Source: Halalkalibacter suaedae
Lineage (GTDB): Bacteria > Bacillota > Bacilli > Bacillales > Bacillaceae_D
Reading direction: 5' to 3'
Assembly (NCBI RefSeq): GCF_017939705.1
Contig: NZ_JAGKSQ010000006.1
Coordinates: 62,001 to 126,000, forward strand
DNA length: 64,000 bases
A program made the translations under genes and the position numbers. The notes below the pieces were generated by a model. It was not told the origin of the DNA and ran no database searches. It saw nothing but the letters and a program-made list of their open reading frames with translations. Positions 34,195-43,567 of the stretch are shown here, piece after piece; positions within the stretch are counted from its first letter, which is position 1; each line of letters starts with the position of its first letter.

Positions 34195-34989
34195 TTACAC
34201 CAACTCCTTTTGTTCGGAACTTCTCTCTAGCTTTTCTGAAGCAAATTTAACAAGATTTGCAAACTGACGATCTGTCCGCATCTCCAATGTTCTTGGGTAA
34301 GGTAGGTCTACATCAATCGTAGCAGATAATCGCCCAGGTCTAGCTGACATAACGGCAATTTTTGATGATAAGAAAGCTGCTTCAAAGACATTATGGGTGA
34401 CAAATAGAATCGTTGTGTTCGCCTTCTCCCAAATTTGTAAGAGCTCCAGCTGTAAATTCTGCCTTGTCATTTCATCCAATGCTGCAAAAGGTTCATCCAT
34501 TAACAATAACTTTGGTTTTGCAGCCAAAGCACGTGCAATCGAGACCCGCATTTTCATTCCACCAGATAACTCCCGAGGGTAAGCAGATGCATAATCCTTT
34601 AATCCAACCATTTCTAGCACCCTAATGGCTTCTTCCTTGCTTTGACGCTTACTCATTCCCCGAAGCTCTAATGGTAAAATAACATTATCAATCACTCTTC
34701 TCCACGGAAGTAGATTGGCCTCCTGGAAAACGAATGCGATATCGTTTGATTCCTTAATTAATTGTTTCGGAGATTGTCCAAAAACCTTCACTTCTCCTCT
34801 TGTTGCTTCACCTAAGCCAGCAACCATTCGAAGAGCTGTTGATTTGCCGCAGCCAGACGGGCCAAGAAAACTGACAAAGTCACCTTCATTAACCTCAAGG
34901 TTGAAATCACTTAAGGCAATCGTACCGTTCCCATAGACCTTATTGACATGTTCAAAAGTGACAATGGCATTGTTACTAGTAGAAGTCAT
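34195..34989 (-). CDS. ABC importer ATPase (SsuB/ThiZ type)
   Basis: 264 aa single nucleotide-binding domain. Walker A GPSGCGKST (about residues 43-51), Q-loop VFQEANLLPWRR, signature LSGGMKMR, Walker B LLLMDEPFAALD and H-loop FVTHNVFEA are complete, so the subunit should hydrolyse ATP. It powers the permease and binding protein encoded immediately downstream. ATG 34989 follows GGGGGAG by five bases. The gene begins 12 bp after the HIU hydrolase stop. Confidence 0.9.
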   Translation of the reverse strand: MTSTSNNAIVTFEHVNKVYGNGTIALSDFNLEVNEGDFVSFLGPSGCGKSTALRMVAGLGEATRGEVKVFGQSPKQLIKESNDIAFVFQEANLLPWRRVIDNVILPLELRGMSKRQSKEEAIRVLEMVGLKDYASAYPRELSGGMKMRVSIARALAAKPKLLLMDEPFAALDEMTRQNLQLELLQIWEKANTTILFVTHNVFEAAFLSSKIAVMSARPGRLSATIDVDLPYPRTLEMRTDRQFANLVKFASEKLERSSEQKELV

Positions 34990-35001
34990 TCTTTCTCCCC
35001 C

Positions 35002-35376
35002 TTAACTTCCTCGATATGTGCTGTAGCCACCCGGTGCGATTAAGAGCGGCACATGATAATGCTCTTTCGAAACAATAGTAAAACGAATCGGAATACTATC
35101 CAGAAATGGGACTTCTTCATCCTGTGACATTCCCTTGTTTGCATAATACTCTCCGACATTAAAAATCAATTGGTAGGTCCCTGTCTTGAATGAATCTCCC
35201 TCTAATAATGGTTTATTTAACCTGCCATCATCATTTGTTCTCGCTTCAACTAATTTTCTTGGCTTTGTTGGCTCCTCGTAATCCCATAGTTCGACCAAAA
35301 TCCCTTTACCTGGTTTTCCTGTACTAATATCTAAAACATGCGTTGTTAGCTTACCAATTGCTTGCTGTTCATCCAT
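35002..35376 (-). CDS. pucM: 5-Hydroxyisourate hydrolase
   Basis: 124 aa transthyretin-like enzyme that opens 5-hydroxyisourate to OHCU. Active-site His is in LTTHVLDISTGKPG, Arg in KPRKLVEARTNDDGR, His in KEHYHVPLLIAPGGYSTYRGS; the C-terminal YRGS motif that separates HIU hydrolases from true transthyretins is intact. ATG 35376 follows AAGGAGA by seven bases. It lies 14 bp after the OHCU decarboxylase gene, the next pathway step. Confidence 0.95.
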   Translation of the reverse strand: MDEQQAIGKLTTHVLDISTGKPGKGILVELWDYEEPTKPRKLVEARTNDDGRLNKPLLEGDSFKTGTYQLIFNVGEYYANKGMSQDEEVPFLDSIPIRFTIVSKEHYHVPLLIAPGGYSTYRGS

Positions 35377-35390
35377 TATCTTGTCTCCTT

Positions 35391-35912
35391 CTAGCTTTCT
35401 GCTACAAAAGATTGTTCAATCATATCATCAAGACGAAACTTGGCTATTTTACTTACTTCAGTTAGAGCCGTTTTTCGTTCCTCTTGAACAGTGTTAGCAA
35501 TTCGTTGCTCCATTGCCATTTGGATCGACTCCTTTGTATGTCCGCGTACTGCCAAGATAAAAGGAAACCCAAATGTATCTACATATACATGATTTAGACG
35601 AGAAAACTTCTTAAATTCTTCTTCCGTCAGTTCATTCAAGCCAGCCCCTTTTTGTTCACTCGTCGAGGCTTCCGAAATTTCTAATCTTGTACCAAGGTCG
35701 GGATGTGAACGTAGTAATGACAATTGACGATCTTCTTCTGCCTTGTTCATTTCCTCAATTAACAACATATACATTGTATTGGCATTATCGAAAGGGTGAT
35801 GCTTCCAGGTCCGCTCTGCTACCCAAGGCGAATGCTCAAATACAACTCCAACCGTCTTTACAAACTCTTCTTTTGACATCTCATTTACTTCAGCCATTGA
35901 TATCATCTTCAT
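35391..35912 (-). CDS. OHCU decarboxylase
   Basis: 173 aa. It decarboxylates 2-oxo-4-hydroxy-4-carboxy-5-ureidoimidazoline to S-allantoin. Catalytic His is in RTWKHHPFDNANTMY, and the Ser/Gln-Glu region in LLRSHPDLGTRLEISEAS. In B. subtilis this domain forms the N-terminal half of PucL with a C-terminal uricase; here the protein stops after the decarboxylase, and no uricase follows. I chose ATG 35912 with AGGGG five bases upstream; later ATGs at 35906 and 35897 are possible. First gene of a five-gene operon with the ABC importer. Confidence 0.9.
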   Translation of the reverse strand: MKMISMAEVNEMSKEEFVKTVGVVFEHSPWVAERTWKHHPFDNANTMYMLLIEEMNKAEEDRQLSLLRSHPDLGTRLEISEASTSEQKGAGLNELTEEEFKKFSRLNHVYVDTFGFPFILAVRGHTKESIQMAMEQRIANTVQEERKTALTEVSKIAKFRLDDMIEQSFVAES

Positions 35913-36133
35913 CCCAACCCCTAACCCTGTTTTGATTACCCTCATCTTAATTAAAAGGAATAAATCCGTCATTGTACAATACAACCAAAATCATGTCCGA
36001 TTATTAGTGTAATCAACTAAGCAATAGCGACAATTTTATTTACCAGACATTCATTCCGGTCATAATCAACGAAGGCACTGTTAGATTTTCGATCACTCTT
36101 TTCAACAATGATCTTTCTTTTATTTTGGATGAT

Positions 36134-36146
36134 TCAACCAACAATT
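36134..36146. promoter_or_regulatory. Possible PucR box in the divergent intergenic region
   Basis: Reverse complement AATTGTTGGTTGA matches 11 of 13 positions of the PucR box WWWCNTTGGTTAA as I recall it. It lies about 100 bp before pucR, in the 330-bp region between divergent operons. A similar 11/13 site, AAATTTTAGTTAA, lies upstream of pucH near 44985. Both are weak. Confidence 0.3.
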
Positions 36147-36247
36147 GGATAAAAGTTGTGATATATTCTAACAAAAAAGTTTGAGTGACCGCTATTTTCT
36201 TGTACATTATTGACAATAGGTTTTTCTATTAAAGGAGTTGGTTGGAA

Positions 36248-37924
36248 ATGAAGTTAGTAGACATATTAAATCTCCCAACATTTAAAGAAGCTATGATTGT
36301 TGCAGGCAATAAAGGAATTGAGAATAGTGTACAATCGGTCAATCTTATGGATGCTCCAGATATCATTCATTATTTAAATAAAGAACAGCTGTTATTAACA
36401 ACTGCCTATTCGATTAAGAACAGCCCAAATGCCCTGATCAAGCTTGTTGAACAAATGGCTAGGCAAGGCTGTGCAGGACTTGGACTAAAGACAAAGAGAT
36501 ATATTGATGAAATTCCTGAAGAAGTTATCAAATTGGCTAATCAACTTAACTTTCCAATTATTGAGATTCCCCTTAATTACTCCTTAGGTGAGATGCTTAA
36601 TGAAGCATTAGGCTGTATTTTAAAAAGAAGAACCCACGAGTTAGATTACGCATTATCGGTTCATCGCGAGTTCACTGATATTGTGATTTCGGGTGGGGGG
36701 TTTTTGAATATTATTGAAAGCTTGGCATCCATCATTAAAGTCCCTGTCATTCTTTTAAACTACCGTCTTGATGTTATGGCCTACTCAAATGATATCGATA
36801 AAGAAGCGTTCTTTGATGTGTATTGGCATATCCATGAGAAAGTACATCATGAGGATTTAGACACATACAAAGTATTGACCCTCCCACGACAGGATTCCGA
36901 TACCGAATATAACGAGTTTTCCATTTATCCTATTATTACAACGAACCAGCAAAAGGGCTATATCATCATTTTTGGATCTGCTCTATCGAATGAATACCCA
37001 TTTACATTAGCTGTTGAACAAGCAGCCAACGTAATTTCATTTGAATTTATGAAACTTCATGCAATTGAACAACATTCAAGAAGATTAAAAAATGAGTTTT
37101 TTACAGACTTAGTCGAAGGATCAATTGCCTCAGAGGAGGAAATCATCAACCGCGGAAAAACATATCATCTCGATAAATCACATCAATACATTTGTATTAC
37201 TTCAAAAATAGATGAGATTTCAGAGCTTTATGTTGAAAAATATCCGTTAAAATCCGAGAAGGAAATAGGAAATCTGCGTGACCGGATTTACGAGGTGATT
37301 GAATCGATGCTGTCGAAACAATTTGATAATGTCATTTTGTTTACGAAAGGTGACCTTTTCATTATTTTATTAGGATTTGATTTTTACGATGATCTAATTG
37401 AGAAGACAGTCTTTGAAGCTATAACGGATGTTCAACATGACCTATTCGAAGGCAATGCCACTTCTTTGTCATTTGGAATTAGTAATTATACCGAACGGCT
37501 TAAAGATATACCAACTACTTTTCAGGAAGCCGTCGATGCCCTTCGTAGTGGATATCGAGAGAACAAGAGGAGATTTATCAAAACCTATCGAATCAAGGAA
37601 CTGACGGAGATCTTCAAAACCATTCCATCGCAAAAGCTAAAGGAATTTTACAAAACGTCTCTTAAGGACTTGGCTTACCCTGCTGATAAGGAAAAGGAAG
37701 ACCTCATTCAAACATTAACGGTCTACTTGAATAATAATTGTCAGATTTCAGAAACATCAAAAAAGTTATTTGTTCACAGAAATACGGTTATCTATCGAGT
37801 CAAGAAATGCGAGGACATCCTTGGTATTGATCTAAAGGGGGAGGATGAGACACTTCGTCTGAGAATCGCTCTCTTTATCGGAAGTTTGTTTCCTGTCCAA
37901 CTAGGGGTTGCTTCGACAACTTAA
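36248..37924 (+). CDS. pucR: Purine catabolism regulator PucR
   Basis: 558 aa. N-terminal PucR sensory domain (VDILNLPTFKEAMIVAGNKG to about residue 120), a central GGDEF-like fold without catalytic motif, and a C-terminal CdaR-type helix-turn-helix in TLTVYLNNNCQISETSKKLFVHRNTVIYRVKK-type sequence (about residues 490-530). In B. subtilis PucR activates the puc genes in response to allantoin-type inducers. ATG 36248 has AGGAG ten bases upstream; TTG 36242, four bases after it, is an alternative. It is the only plus-strand gene in the purine block and faces the HIU operon divergently. Confidence 0.92.
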   Translation: MKLVDILNLPTFKEAMIVAGNKGIENSVQSVNLMDAPDIIHYLNKEQLLLTTAYSIKNSPNALIKLVEQMARQGCAGLGLKTKRYIDEIPEEVIKLANQLNFPIIEIPLNYSLGEMLNEALGCILKRRTHELDYALSVHREFTDIVISGGGFLNIIESLASIIKVPVILLNYRLDVMAYSNDIDKEAFFDVYWHIHEKVHHEDLDTYKVLTLPRQDSDTEYNEFSIYPIITTNQQKGYIIIFGSALSNEYPFTLAVEQAANVISFEFMKLHAIEQHSRRLKNEFFTDLVEGSIASEEEIINRGKTYHLDKSHQYICITSKIDEISELYVEKYPLKSEKEIGNLRDRIYEVIESMLSKQFDNVILFTKGDLFIILLGFDFYDDLIEKTVFEAITDVQHDLFEGNATSLSFGISNYTERLKDIPTTFQEAVDALRSGYRENKRRFIKTYRIKELTEIFKTIPSQKLKEFYKTSLKDLAYPADKEKEDLIQTLTVYLNNNCQISETSKKLFVHRNTVIYRVKKCEDILGIDLKGEDETLRLRIALFIGSLFPVQLGVASTT

Positions 37925-37925
37925 T

Positions 37926-38100
37926 ATTGTAACATGAAAAAGGTATGATTTTCACCTTTTTCAGCGGCCTTTAAGCAATGAGCGAAACCGTTGCGGTGTC
38001 TTAAGTCCTGCTATGAGTGTGTTTCTCATAGAAGGCGTGCAACGTGTGGAGCCATTGCTACTTCCTTGAAACTGCTAAAAAGGACTTTTGCAGCAGTCTC
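37926..38100 (+). mobile_element. MITE-like element C, copy 2 (175 bp)
   Basis: Same orientation and length as copy 1: terminal hairpin TGAAAAAGGTATGATTTTCACCTTTTTCA, TTAAGCAATGAGCG, the TGCTATGAG...CTCATAG stem, CGTGCAACGTGTGGAGCC and right end CAGCAGTCTC. The left terminal repeat has decayed. It begins right after the pucR stop, so its hairpin may serve as that gene's terminator. Confidence 0.8.
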
Positions 38101-38117
38101 GTTCTGAATCATTTTAT

Positions 38118-38753
38118 TCAGTCAGACACCCTTTTCCCGATGTACCTCTCAACCCTTAATGCTTCTTCATAATCATCTGGTGTATCAATATCAAAGAGAA
38201 CAGAAGACTCATCCACTTCTAACCTAAACATCTCCGCTTGTTTAATGAATGATTTACCACCAGCTTCACTTCCCTCTTCAACTAACCTCAATTCCTGAAA
38301 GTGAGCTAAAAACACAGGATGACCAGGCTGATTCTCATAGTATGGTCTTACTGCAATCGCCATCTTTCTTTCTTTTGCTATTTGACAGCCTTTTTCAAGA
38401 ATGTTACGTATCATCTTATCTTCAATAAATGGTTGATCAGCTAAAAAGAACATTACAGACGACTCGCTTGGAACAAGCTGAATCCCCTTCAAAAACGAAG
38501 TATGCTGGCCAAGTTGATAGCTGCTATTAACTACCCATTTGAATCTCGAATCAGGCAGACTAATCTGCTCTCGAATCAAATCTGCCTTATGCCCAACAAC
38601 AACAAGAATCTGTTCAAACGGAACAGCTGCAACCTTCCGCATCACCAATTCAAGAAGAGGATGTTCCTTTATCTCTAATAGCTGTTTCGTCCTCCCCATT
38701 CGAGTAGACAAGCCAGCAGCAAGGATCACTGCATAAGTAGAATGATCGCTCAT
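38118..38753 (-). CDS. pucB: Molybdenum cofactor nucleotidyltransferase (MocA/PucB-like)
   Basis: 211 aa. The nucleotidyltransferase P-loop LAAGLSTRMGRTKQLL is at residues 12-27, VVGHKADLI follows, and ADQPF (about residue 105) supplies the metal-binding Asp. These features fit MobA/MocA enzymes that attach CMP to molybdopterin for xanthine dehydrogenases. ATG 38753 follows GAGGAGGGG. It is last in the pucC-D-E-A-B operon, matching the B. subtilis gene content for assembling XDH. Confidence 0.9.
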   Translation of the reverse strand: MSDHSTYAVILAAGLSTRMGRTKQLLEIKEHPLLELVMRKVAAVPFEQILVVVGHKADLIREQISLPDSRFKWVVNSSYQLGQHTSFLKGIQLVPSESSVMFFLADQPFIEDKMIRNILEKGCQIAKERKMAIAVRPYYENQPGHPVFLAHFQELRLVEEGSEAGGKSFIKQAEMFRLEVDESSVLFDIDTPDDYEEALRVERYIGKRVSD

Positions 38754-38764
38754 TCAACCCCTCC

Positions 38765-39829
38765 TCATGTCGGGTTAATGTTAGTAATGATTTGAATTGG
38801 GTTTCTGCCCCTTTGCTGTTGTCTGCTTTCATGTCGTACTTTGATCAATTCGGCTAATACACTAATACTAATCTCCTCGGCTCCTTCAGCGTGAATATCT
38901 AATCCGATCGGCGAGTGAACCCAACTCGGAATAGGAGCCGAATCAATTAGTCTCTCCGTTCTACGTCTCGGTCCTAGAATTCCTAAATACTTAGGTTGAT
39001 TTTCTAGAAAGTACTCAAGAATTTTTTGATCCTTCATGAAGCTATGAGTCATAATTAACACATAACTATTTGCTTTCATGTTATTCCCCTCTAAAAAACG
39101 TTCAGGATGTTCTGAGACAAGCAGGCTCGCTTTTGGAAAATAGTTTGTTTGACAGCGATCTTCTCTTGGATCAATGACAACTGGCTTAAAACCAAACTCT
39201 GCTGTTCTAGCAACAATAGGTTCTACATCTGGTCCACCACCAAAAATGTAAAGTATATCATCTGGCTCTAACCACTCTATCGTAAAATTTGTCTTAATTG
39301 TTTCAGACTCTAAATATTGAAAGGATGTTAGCTGACTTTGATATTGATAACCTAAACTGACTAGACTCTCCTTACTAACATTTCCAAAAACCGAACCATC
39401 TTCTCCTAAAAATAGACGAGCCCCACTATGTTCCCCTTCTATTCCATTGACCATAAGCACTTTTTTCGTTTGATCAAGTAAGTCCATAACAACAGACCAT
39501 TCATCGTTCCATTGCAGAGGCTCAACATAAACCTTAATTTTACCGTTACATCCCGCACCCTGTCCCCATCCAAGGTCATCCTCTGATCGTAAGTCATAGG
39601 AAACGCTTTTTGTAATAAAACTAGCAATAACCTCTGTTGCATGATGAGCTAAGTCATCCTCTAAACATCCGCCACTAATTAGACCATACCGCTCTCCATT
39701 CGCCGCAAACAACATTTTCGCTCCAACATGTCGATAAGCAGAACCATCCACCTGAGTTACTGTCGCTAATGCGAACACGCTAGTTGGGTTCATCTTAAGC
39801 TGCTGCAAAAAGCAATAAAACTCATTCAT
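38765..39829 (-). CDS. pucA: XdhC-family molybdenum cofactor insertion protein (PucA)
   Basis: 354 aa. N-terminal XdhC_CoxI domain (FALATVTQVDGSAYRHVGAKML, LISGGCLEDDL) and a C-terminal Rossmann domain (LYIFGGGPDVEPIV, YLGILGPRRR). XdhC proteins sulfurate and load Mo cofactor into xanthine dehydrogenase. ATG 39829 follows GAGGAGG. It lies between the iron-sulfur subunit gene and pucB with gaps of 4 and 11 bp, so it belongs to the XDH operon. Confidence 0.92.
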   Translation of the reverse strand: MNEFYCFLQQLKMNPTSVFALATVTQVDGSAYRHVGAKMLFAANGERYGLISGGCLEDDLAHHATEVIASFITKSVSYDLRSEDDLGWGQGAGCNGKIKVYVEPLQWNDEWSVVMDLLDQTKKVLMVNGIEGEHSGARLFLGEDGSVFGNVSKESLVSLGYQYQSQLTSFQYLESETIKTNFTIEWLEPDDILYIFGGGPDVEPIVARTAEFGFKPVVIDPREDRCQTNYFPKASLLVSEHPERFLEGNNMKANSYVLIMTHSFMKDQKILEYFLENQPKYLGILGPRRRTERLIDSAPIPSWVHSPIGLDIHAEGAEEISISVLAELIKVRHESRQQQRGRNPIQIITNINPT

Positions 39830-39833
39830 TGTT

Positions 39834-40319
39834 CTACCTCCTCAAAAGCTGACTAGACTGTTCGTTGACAATTCGTTCAAGCGCACGATAGATTCCCCCG
39901 TAGCCTGTGCAGCGACAAAGATTCCCTGACAAAGCTTCTTTCAACTCTGCAAATGTCGCTTTTGGATGCTCTAGCAACTTCGCTTTGATCGACATCACCA
40001 TACCCGGAGTGCAATAACCACATTGAAAGCCACCCTCCTCAAGAAAGGCTTGCTGAATTGGATCGATCTTTTGCTCACTTACACCTTCAATTGTTGTGAC
40101 TTTCTTGCCTTCGCACTGATAAGCCATCGTTAGGCAGGCGTTCATTTGTTTTCCATCAACCATGACCATACAGGCACCACATCGACCAACCTCACACGAA
40201 ACCTTTGTTCCTGTTAGATTAAGATCGTTTCTCAACAGATCAACTAGTCTACTTGAAGGAGAAGTACGAAGAACAATCTGCTTTTCATTTAGTTCAAAGT
40301 TTAATAGATACTCATTCAT
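39834..40319 (-). CDS. pucE: Xanthine dehydrogenase iron-sulfur subunit
   Basis: 161 aa with two [2Fe-2S] clusters. The plant-ferredoxin-type set is in CEVGRCGACMV...NACL (about residues 41-61); the second, four-helix-bundle set is in FQCGYCTPGM and NLCRCTGYGGI (about residues 98-140). It carries electrons from the Mo subunit to FAD. Its ATG at 40319 overlaps the end of pucD by four bases, and GGGAGGAG precedes it. Confidence 0.95.
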   Translation of the reverse strand: MNEYLLNFELNEKQIVLRTSPSSRLVDLLRNDLNLTGTKVSCEVGRCGACMVMVDGKQMNACLTMAYQCEGKKVTTIEGVSEQKIDPIQQAFLEEGGFQCGYCTPGMVMSIKAKLLEHPKATFAELKEALSGNLCRCTGYGGIYRALERIVNEQSSQLLRR

Positions 40320-42586
40320 ACTTTCTCCTCCCGTCTCTTTTTAACTGAAAAAGGTGACTCAATTAGTTCTTCTGGTGAAATTGGTAGCTTCTTCACCCAT
40401 TTCCCTGTCGCCTTATGAACAGCAGAAACGATTGCTGGAGCAAGAGCAACAGAGCCAATCTCACCAACCCCACGCGGCCCGAAAACATCACCATCAGGTA
40501 ATTCTTCAATTGCTTCAACATGCTGATCCTCAGGTACATCATAGATCGAGGGGATAAGATACGTATCAAAATTCTTCGTTACATAGCTTCCGTCATTGAT
40601 AATGGCATCCTCTGTTAAGGTGAAGCCCATTGCCATAATGCTTCCACCTTCAATCTGGCCAACATATCCCATTGGATTCATAACTGGTCCAGCAGCCACA
40701 GCATGATCAATTGCTATCACTCGCACCATTCCTGTCAGTTCATTCACTTCCACTTCTACGATTGCTGCGATGCTTGAATAAAGATAATGAGCCCCTATTA
40801 TCGGATCAGGAGTTACCGGATAGTGGAACTGTGTGTTGAATTCAAATGTCTGACCATTTTGTACCATCTCAGCAAAAGAAATAACCCTGTCTGAATCCTT
40901 GATCCAAACCCCTTTTCGGCCAATCTCCAACTGGTCCAAAGGTACAGCACAAACCTTACCAACATACTCATACATCGCTTCTAAAAACGGTCCCTTTAAG
41001 CGATTCAATGATTGCCATACCATATTTGTCGTTCTAGATGCAGTAGAGGATCCGCTCTGGGGAACTAGATCCGTATCACCGATCATAATGCTAAGGTCCT
41101 CTGGCTCACAGTTAAAATGATCGAGTAACATGATCTCTAATGTTGGAATTAAGCCTTGACCGAATTCCTCATGCCCAAATGCAACCTCAATTTGACCTTG
41201 ATTATTCAGACGAATCAAACCTCCTGCATGATCTGGAATCCCGTATCCAAGACCTGACCCGTGCATTGCAATGGCAGCACCAACCCCTCTTTTTATCCAA
41301 GGTGTTGTAGCATTCCATTCAGATGAGACTGTCTTATTCCAAAGCTTGGATTGCATTGCTGCTTCCCAGACTTGATCTGGTCCGATAGTTGGAATGACCT
41401 TTTGTCCAAGTGGCCCTAGATCATCAGATGCCCTTAAGTTCCTTCCTCTTAGTTCCCATGCATCAATACTTATCATCTCAGCCAGTCGATCCATTTGACC
41501 TTCTAAGGCGAAGATAACTTGGTTACCACCAAACCCTCTGAACTCTCCTGAAAGCCCATTATTCGTATACACAACCGTGCCATTTACTTTCACATTTGGA
41601 ATCGAATATGGACCAATCGCGTGCTCTGTAGCAAAATTTAAAACAGGTGCGCCCATTGTTGAATAGGCACCTGTATCAGAAAGAATATCAACAGAATGTG
41701 CAACCAACTTTCCGTTTGAATCCATTCCTGTTTTCATTTTGATCTTCATCGGATGTCTTTTTAAGCCTGCCTTTACTGAATCTTGCCGAGATTGATGTAC
41801 CTTAACCGGGACACCGCAGCGTAGTGCAAGCAGGGCACCATATGGCTGCACATTTAATTCATCTTTCCCACCAAATGAGCCCCCAATTGGACTTGAGATA
41901 ATCCTGATTTTTTCTTCTTCACATCCTAAAATTCGGGAAAGCTGCATTCGATCCTTATAGCCATGCTGTGTCGGTGCATAAACGGTTAGATAGCCATTTT
42001 CCTCTGGGATGAATAATCCTCCCTCCGTTTCCATATAGGCGTGCATTTGCCGGGGCGTCATATACACCTCTTCAACAATGTAGGCACAGCCTGCAAACAT
42101 TGTCTCAACATCACCTTTGGTATAGTCGGTTTGATGAAGGATATTGCCCCCTGGATGAAGCTTCGGTGAGTCCGGCTCTAGTGCCGCTTCAGGACTATCT
42201 ATAATTGCTAGCATGTCATAGGTTACTTCAATAAGAGCCGCTGCTGCTTCTGCGACCTTTTCGTCTATTGCTGCAATCGCAGCAATCGCATCGCCTTCAT
42301 ATCGCACAACATCATGACAGAAGACTGGCTGATCTGGCTGATTGATTCCATAGCCATTTAACCCCGGTACATCCCTAAACGTTAGGATTGCTTTCACTCC
42401 TTCTAACGCCTCTGCTTTTGAAACGTCAATTGCTTTTATCTTCGCATGCGGGATTCCGGCTCTGACGATTTTCCCAATCAACATGGTTGAATCCGATAGG
42501 TCTGTCAAATATCGAAGCTCTCCAGTCACTTTTTCAGCACCATCTCTTCGGACTCTCCAATTTTTATGATTCTTGTCTAGGAGCAA
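40316..42586 (-). CDS. pucD: Xanthine dehydrogenase molybdopterin-binding subunit
   Basis: 756 aa. N-terminal Ald_Xan_dh_C domain starting VRRDGAEKVTGELRY, then Mo-pterin motifs SSPIGGSFGGKDEL (about residue 235), the arginine-bearing GEFRGFGGNQV (about 350), and the late FGPRGVGEIGSVALAPAI with the catalytic Glu in GVGE. It hydroxylates hypoxanthine and xanthine to urate. I prefer TTG 42586, since the preceding AAAGGTGGTGATCC matches the extended anti-SD and would be correctly spaced; GTG 42598 is the alternative. It overlaps pucC by about 23 bases. Confidence 0.93.
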   Translation of the reverse strand: MLLDKNHKNWRVRRDGAEKVTGELRYLTDLSDSTMLIGKIVRAGIPHAKIKAIDVSKAEALEGVKAILTFRDVPGLNGYGINQPDQPVFCHDVVRYEGDAIAAIAAIDEKVAEAAAALIEVTYDMLAIIDSPEAALEPDSPKLHPGGNILHQTDYTKGDVETMFAGCAYIVEEVYMTPRQMHAYMETEGGLFIPEENGYLTVYAPTQHGYKDRMQLSRILGCEEEKIRIISSPIGGSFGGKDELNVQPYGALLALRCGVPVKVHQSRQDSVKAGLKRHPMKIKMKTGMDSNGKLVAHSVDILSDTGAYSTMGAPVLNFATEHAIGPYSIPNVKVNGTVVYTNNGLSGEFRGFGGNQVIFALEGQMDRLAEMISIDAWELRGRNLRASDDLGPLGQKVIPTIGPDQVWEAAMQSKLWNKTVSSEWNATTPWIKRGVGAAIAMHGSGLGYGIPDHAGGLIRLNNQGQIEVAFGHEEFGQGLIPTLEIMLLDHFNCEPEDLSIMIGDTDLVPQSGSSTASRTTNMVWQSLNRLKGPFLEAMYEYVGKVCAVPLDQLEIGRKGVWIKDSDRVISFAEMVQNGQTFEFNTQFHYPVTPDPIIGAHYLYSSIAAIVEVEVNELTGMVRVIAIDHAVAAGPVMNPMGYVGQIEGGSIMAMGFTLTEDAIINDGSYVTKNFDTYLIPSIYDVPEDQHVEAIEELPDGDVFGPRGVGEIGSVALAPAIVSAVHKATGKWVKKLPISPEELIESPFSVKKRREEKV

Positions 42587-43460
42587 GCGGATCACCACCT
42601 TTACTCTGAGCTAAATGATAGAATTCACTTGAAATTAAGTTAGCTATGACTCCCTTTTTATATGCTGACGATGCAAAAGGATCCGATTTTACAATTACTT
42701 CCTCAGCAATCGTTTGATTTACTTGTTCAAGTAGCTGTTGTGAATAAGGTTGATTTTCTATTTTCGCTGCTGCAAGGGCTAGCTTCATCGTTCGTGAAGC
42801 CCCTCCACCTGCAGCGAGTTTAATATGTTGAAAGATTCCGTCTTTCGTTCTTTCACCTACTCCAGCCACGGTGACTACAGAAGCAGTAAACGTTTCTCGT
42901 CTACCTATTTTAGTGTAAAAACAGAAGTCTCCCTCTTGTGTCGTTTGAGTGACGGGAATCATTATAGCGACTAATATCCGGCGATGATTTTGAAGTGGAC
43001 TCACTAACCAATCCTCTAGCCTTTCATATTCATAGTTTGTGCCGTTAAACCATTTTAAATAGGAATCATATACCAGCAGGGCTGGAAGTGTATCTCCTGT
43101 CGCAATTGAAATATTTCCACCTAGTGTTGCTTGATTACGAATGGATGGAGCGGCAATATTTTTGCATGCCTTCGCAAGCAGTGGCACTTTAGTATTTACT
43201 ACTGGATCAGTGATACAGCTTGCTAATGTCGTTGATGCCCCGATAAAAACCATTGTTTCTCCATTTAGAGATGTCTCATTGATCCCTTTCGTTTCATTCA
43301 GACTTTCAAGACTGATCAAATGCGGCGACATCGGTAATAGATCTGCTTCCCATTGTGTCCGTAGCCATGTTCCACCTGAGACATAGGTGTATTCCTCAGC
43401 GAGGTTGTTTTGGATGCTCCAAGCCTCTGATATATCTTTCGGTCTCCAGATCGTTTGCAT
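42564..43460 (-). CDS. pucC: Xanthine dehydrogenase FAD-binding subunit
   Basis: 298 aa. The FAD-binding domain shows YVSGGTWLRTQWEADL near residue 27 and ATLGGNISIATGDTLPALL near residue 118, with the CO_deh_flav C-terminal domain after residue 170. It passes electrons from the Fe-S subunit to NAD. ATG 43460 is chosen because GAGAGGG lies eight bases ahead; the upstream in-frame ATG lacks one. First gene of pucC-D-E-A-B. Confidence 0.93.
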   Translation of the reverse strand: MQTIWRPKDISEAWSIQNNLAEEYTYVSGGTWLRTQWEADLLPMSPHLISLESLNETKGINETSLNGETMVFIGASTTLASCITDPVVNTKVPLLAKACKNIAAPSIRNQATLGGNISIATGDTLPALLVYDSYLKWFNGTNYEYERLEDWLVSPLQNHRRILVAIMIPVTQTTQEGDFCFYTKIGRRETFTASVVTVAGVGERTKDGIFQHIKLAAGGGASRTMKLALAAAKIENQPYSQQLLEQVNQTIAEEVIVKSDPFASSAYKKGVIANLISSEFYHLAQSKGGDPLAPRQES

Positions 43461-43567
43461 TGTCGACACCCTCTCAACCCTTTCGTTTTCAATTATTTTA
43501 CGGAAGCCCCCACCAAAAGACATTAGTTAAACTAAACAAACAATCATTCTGTTTCTAGTTAGTTCCT

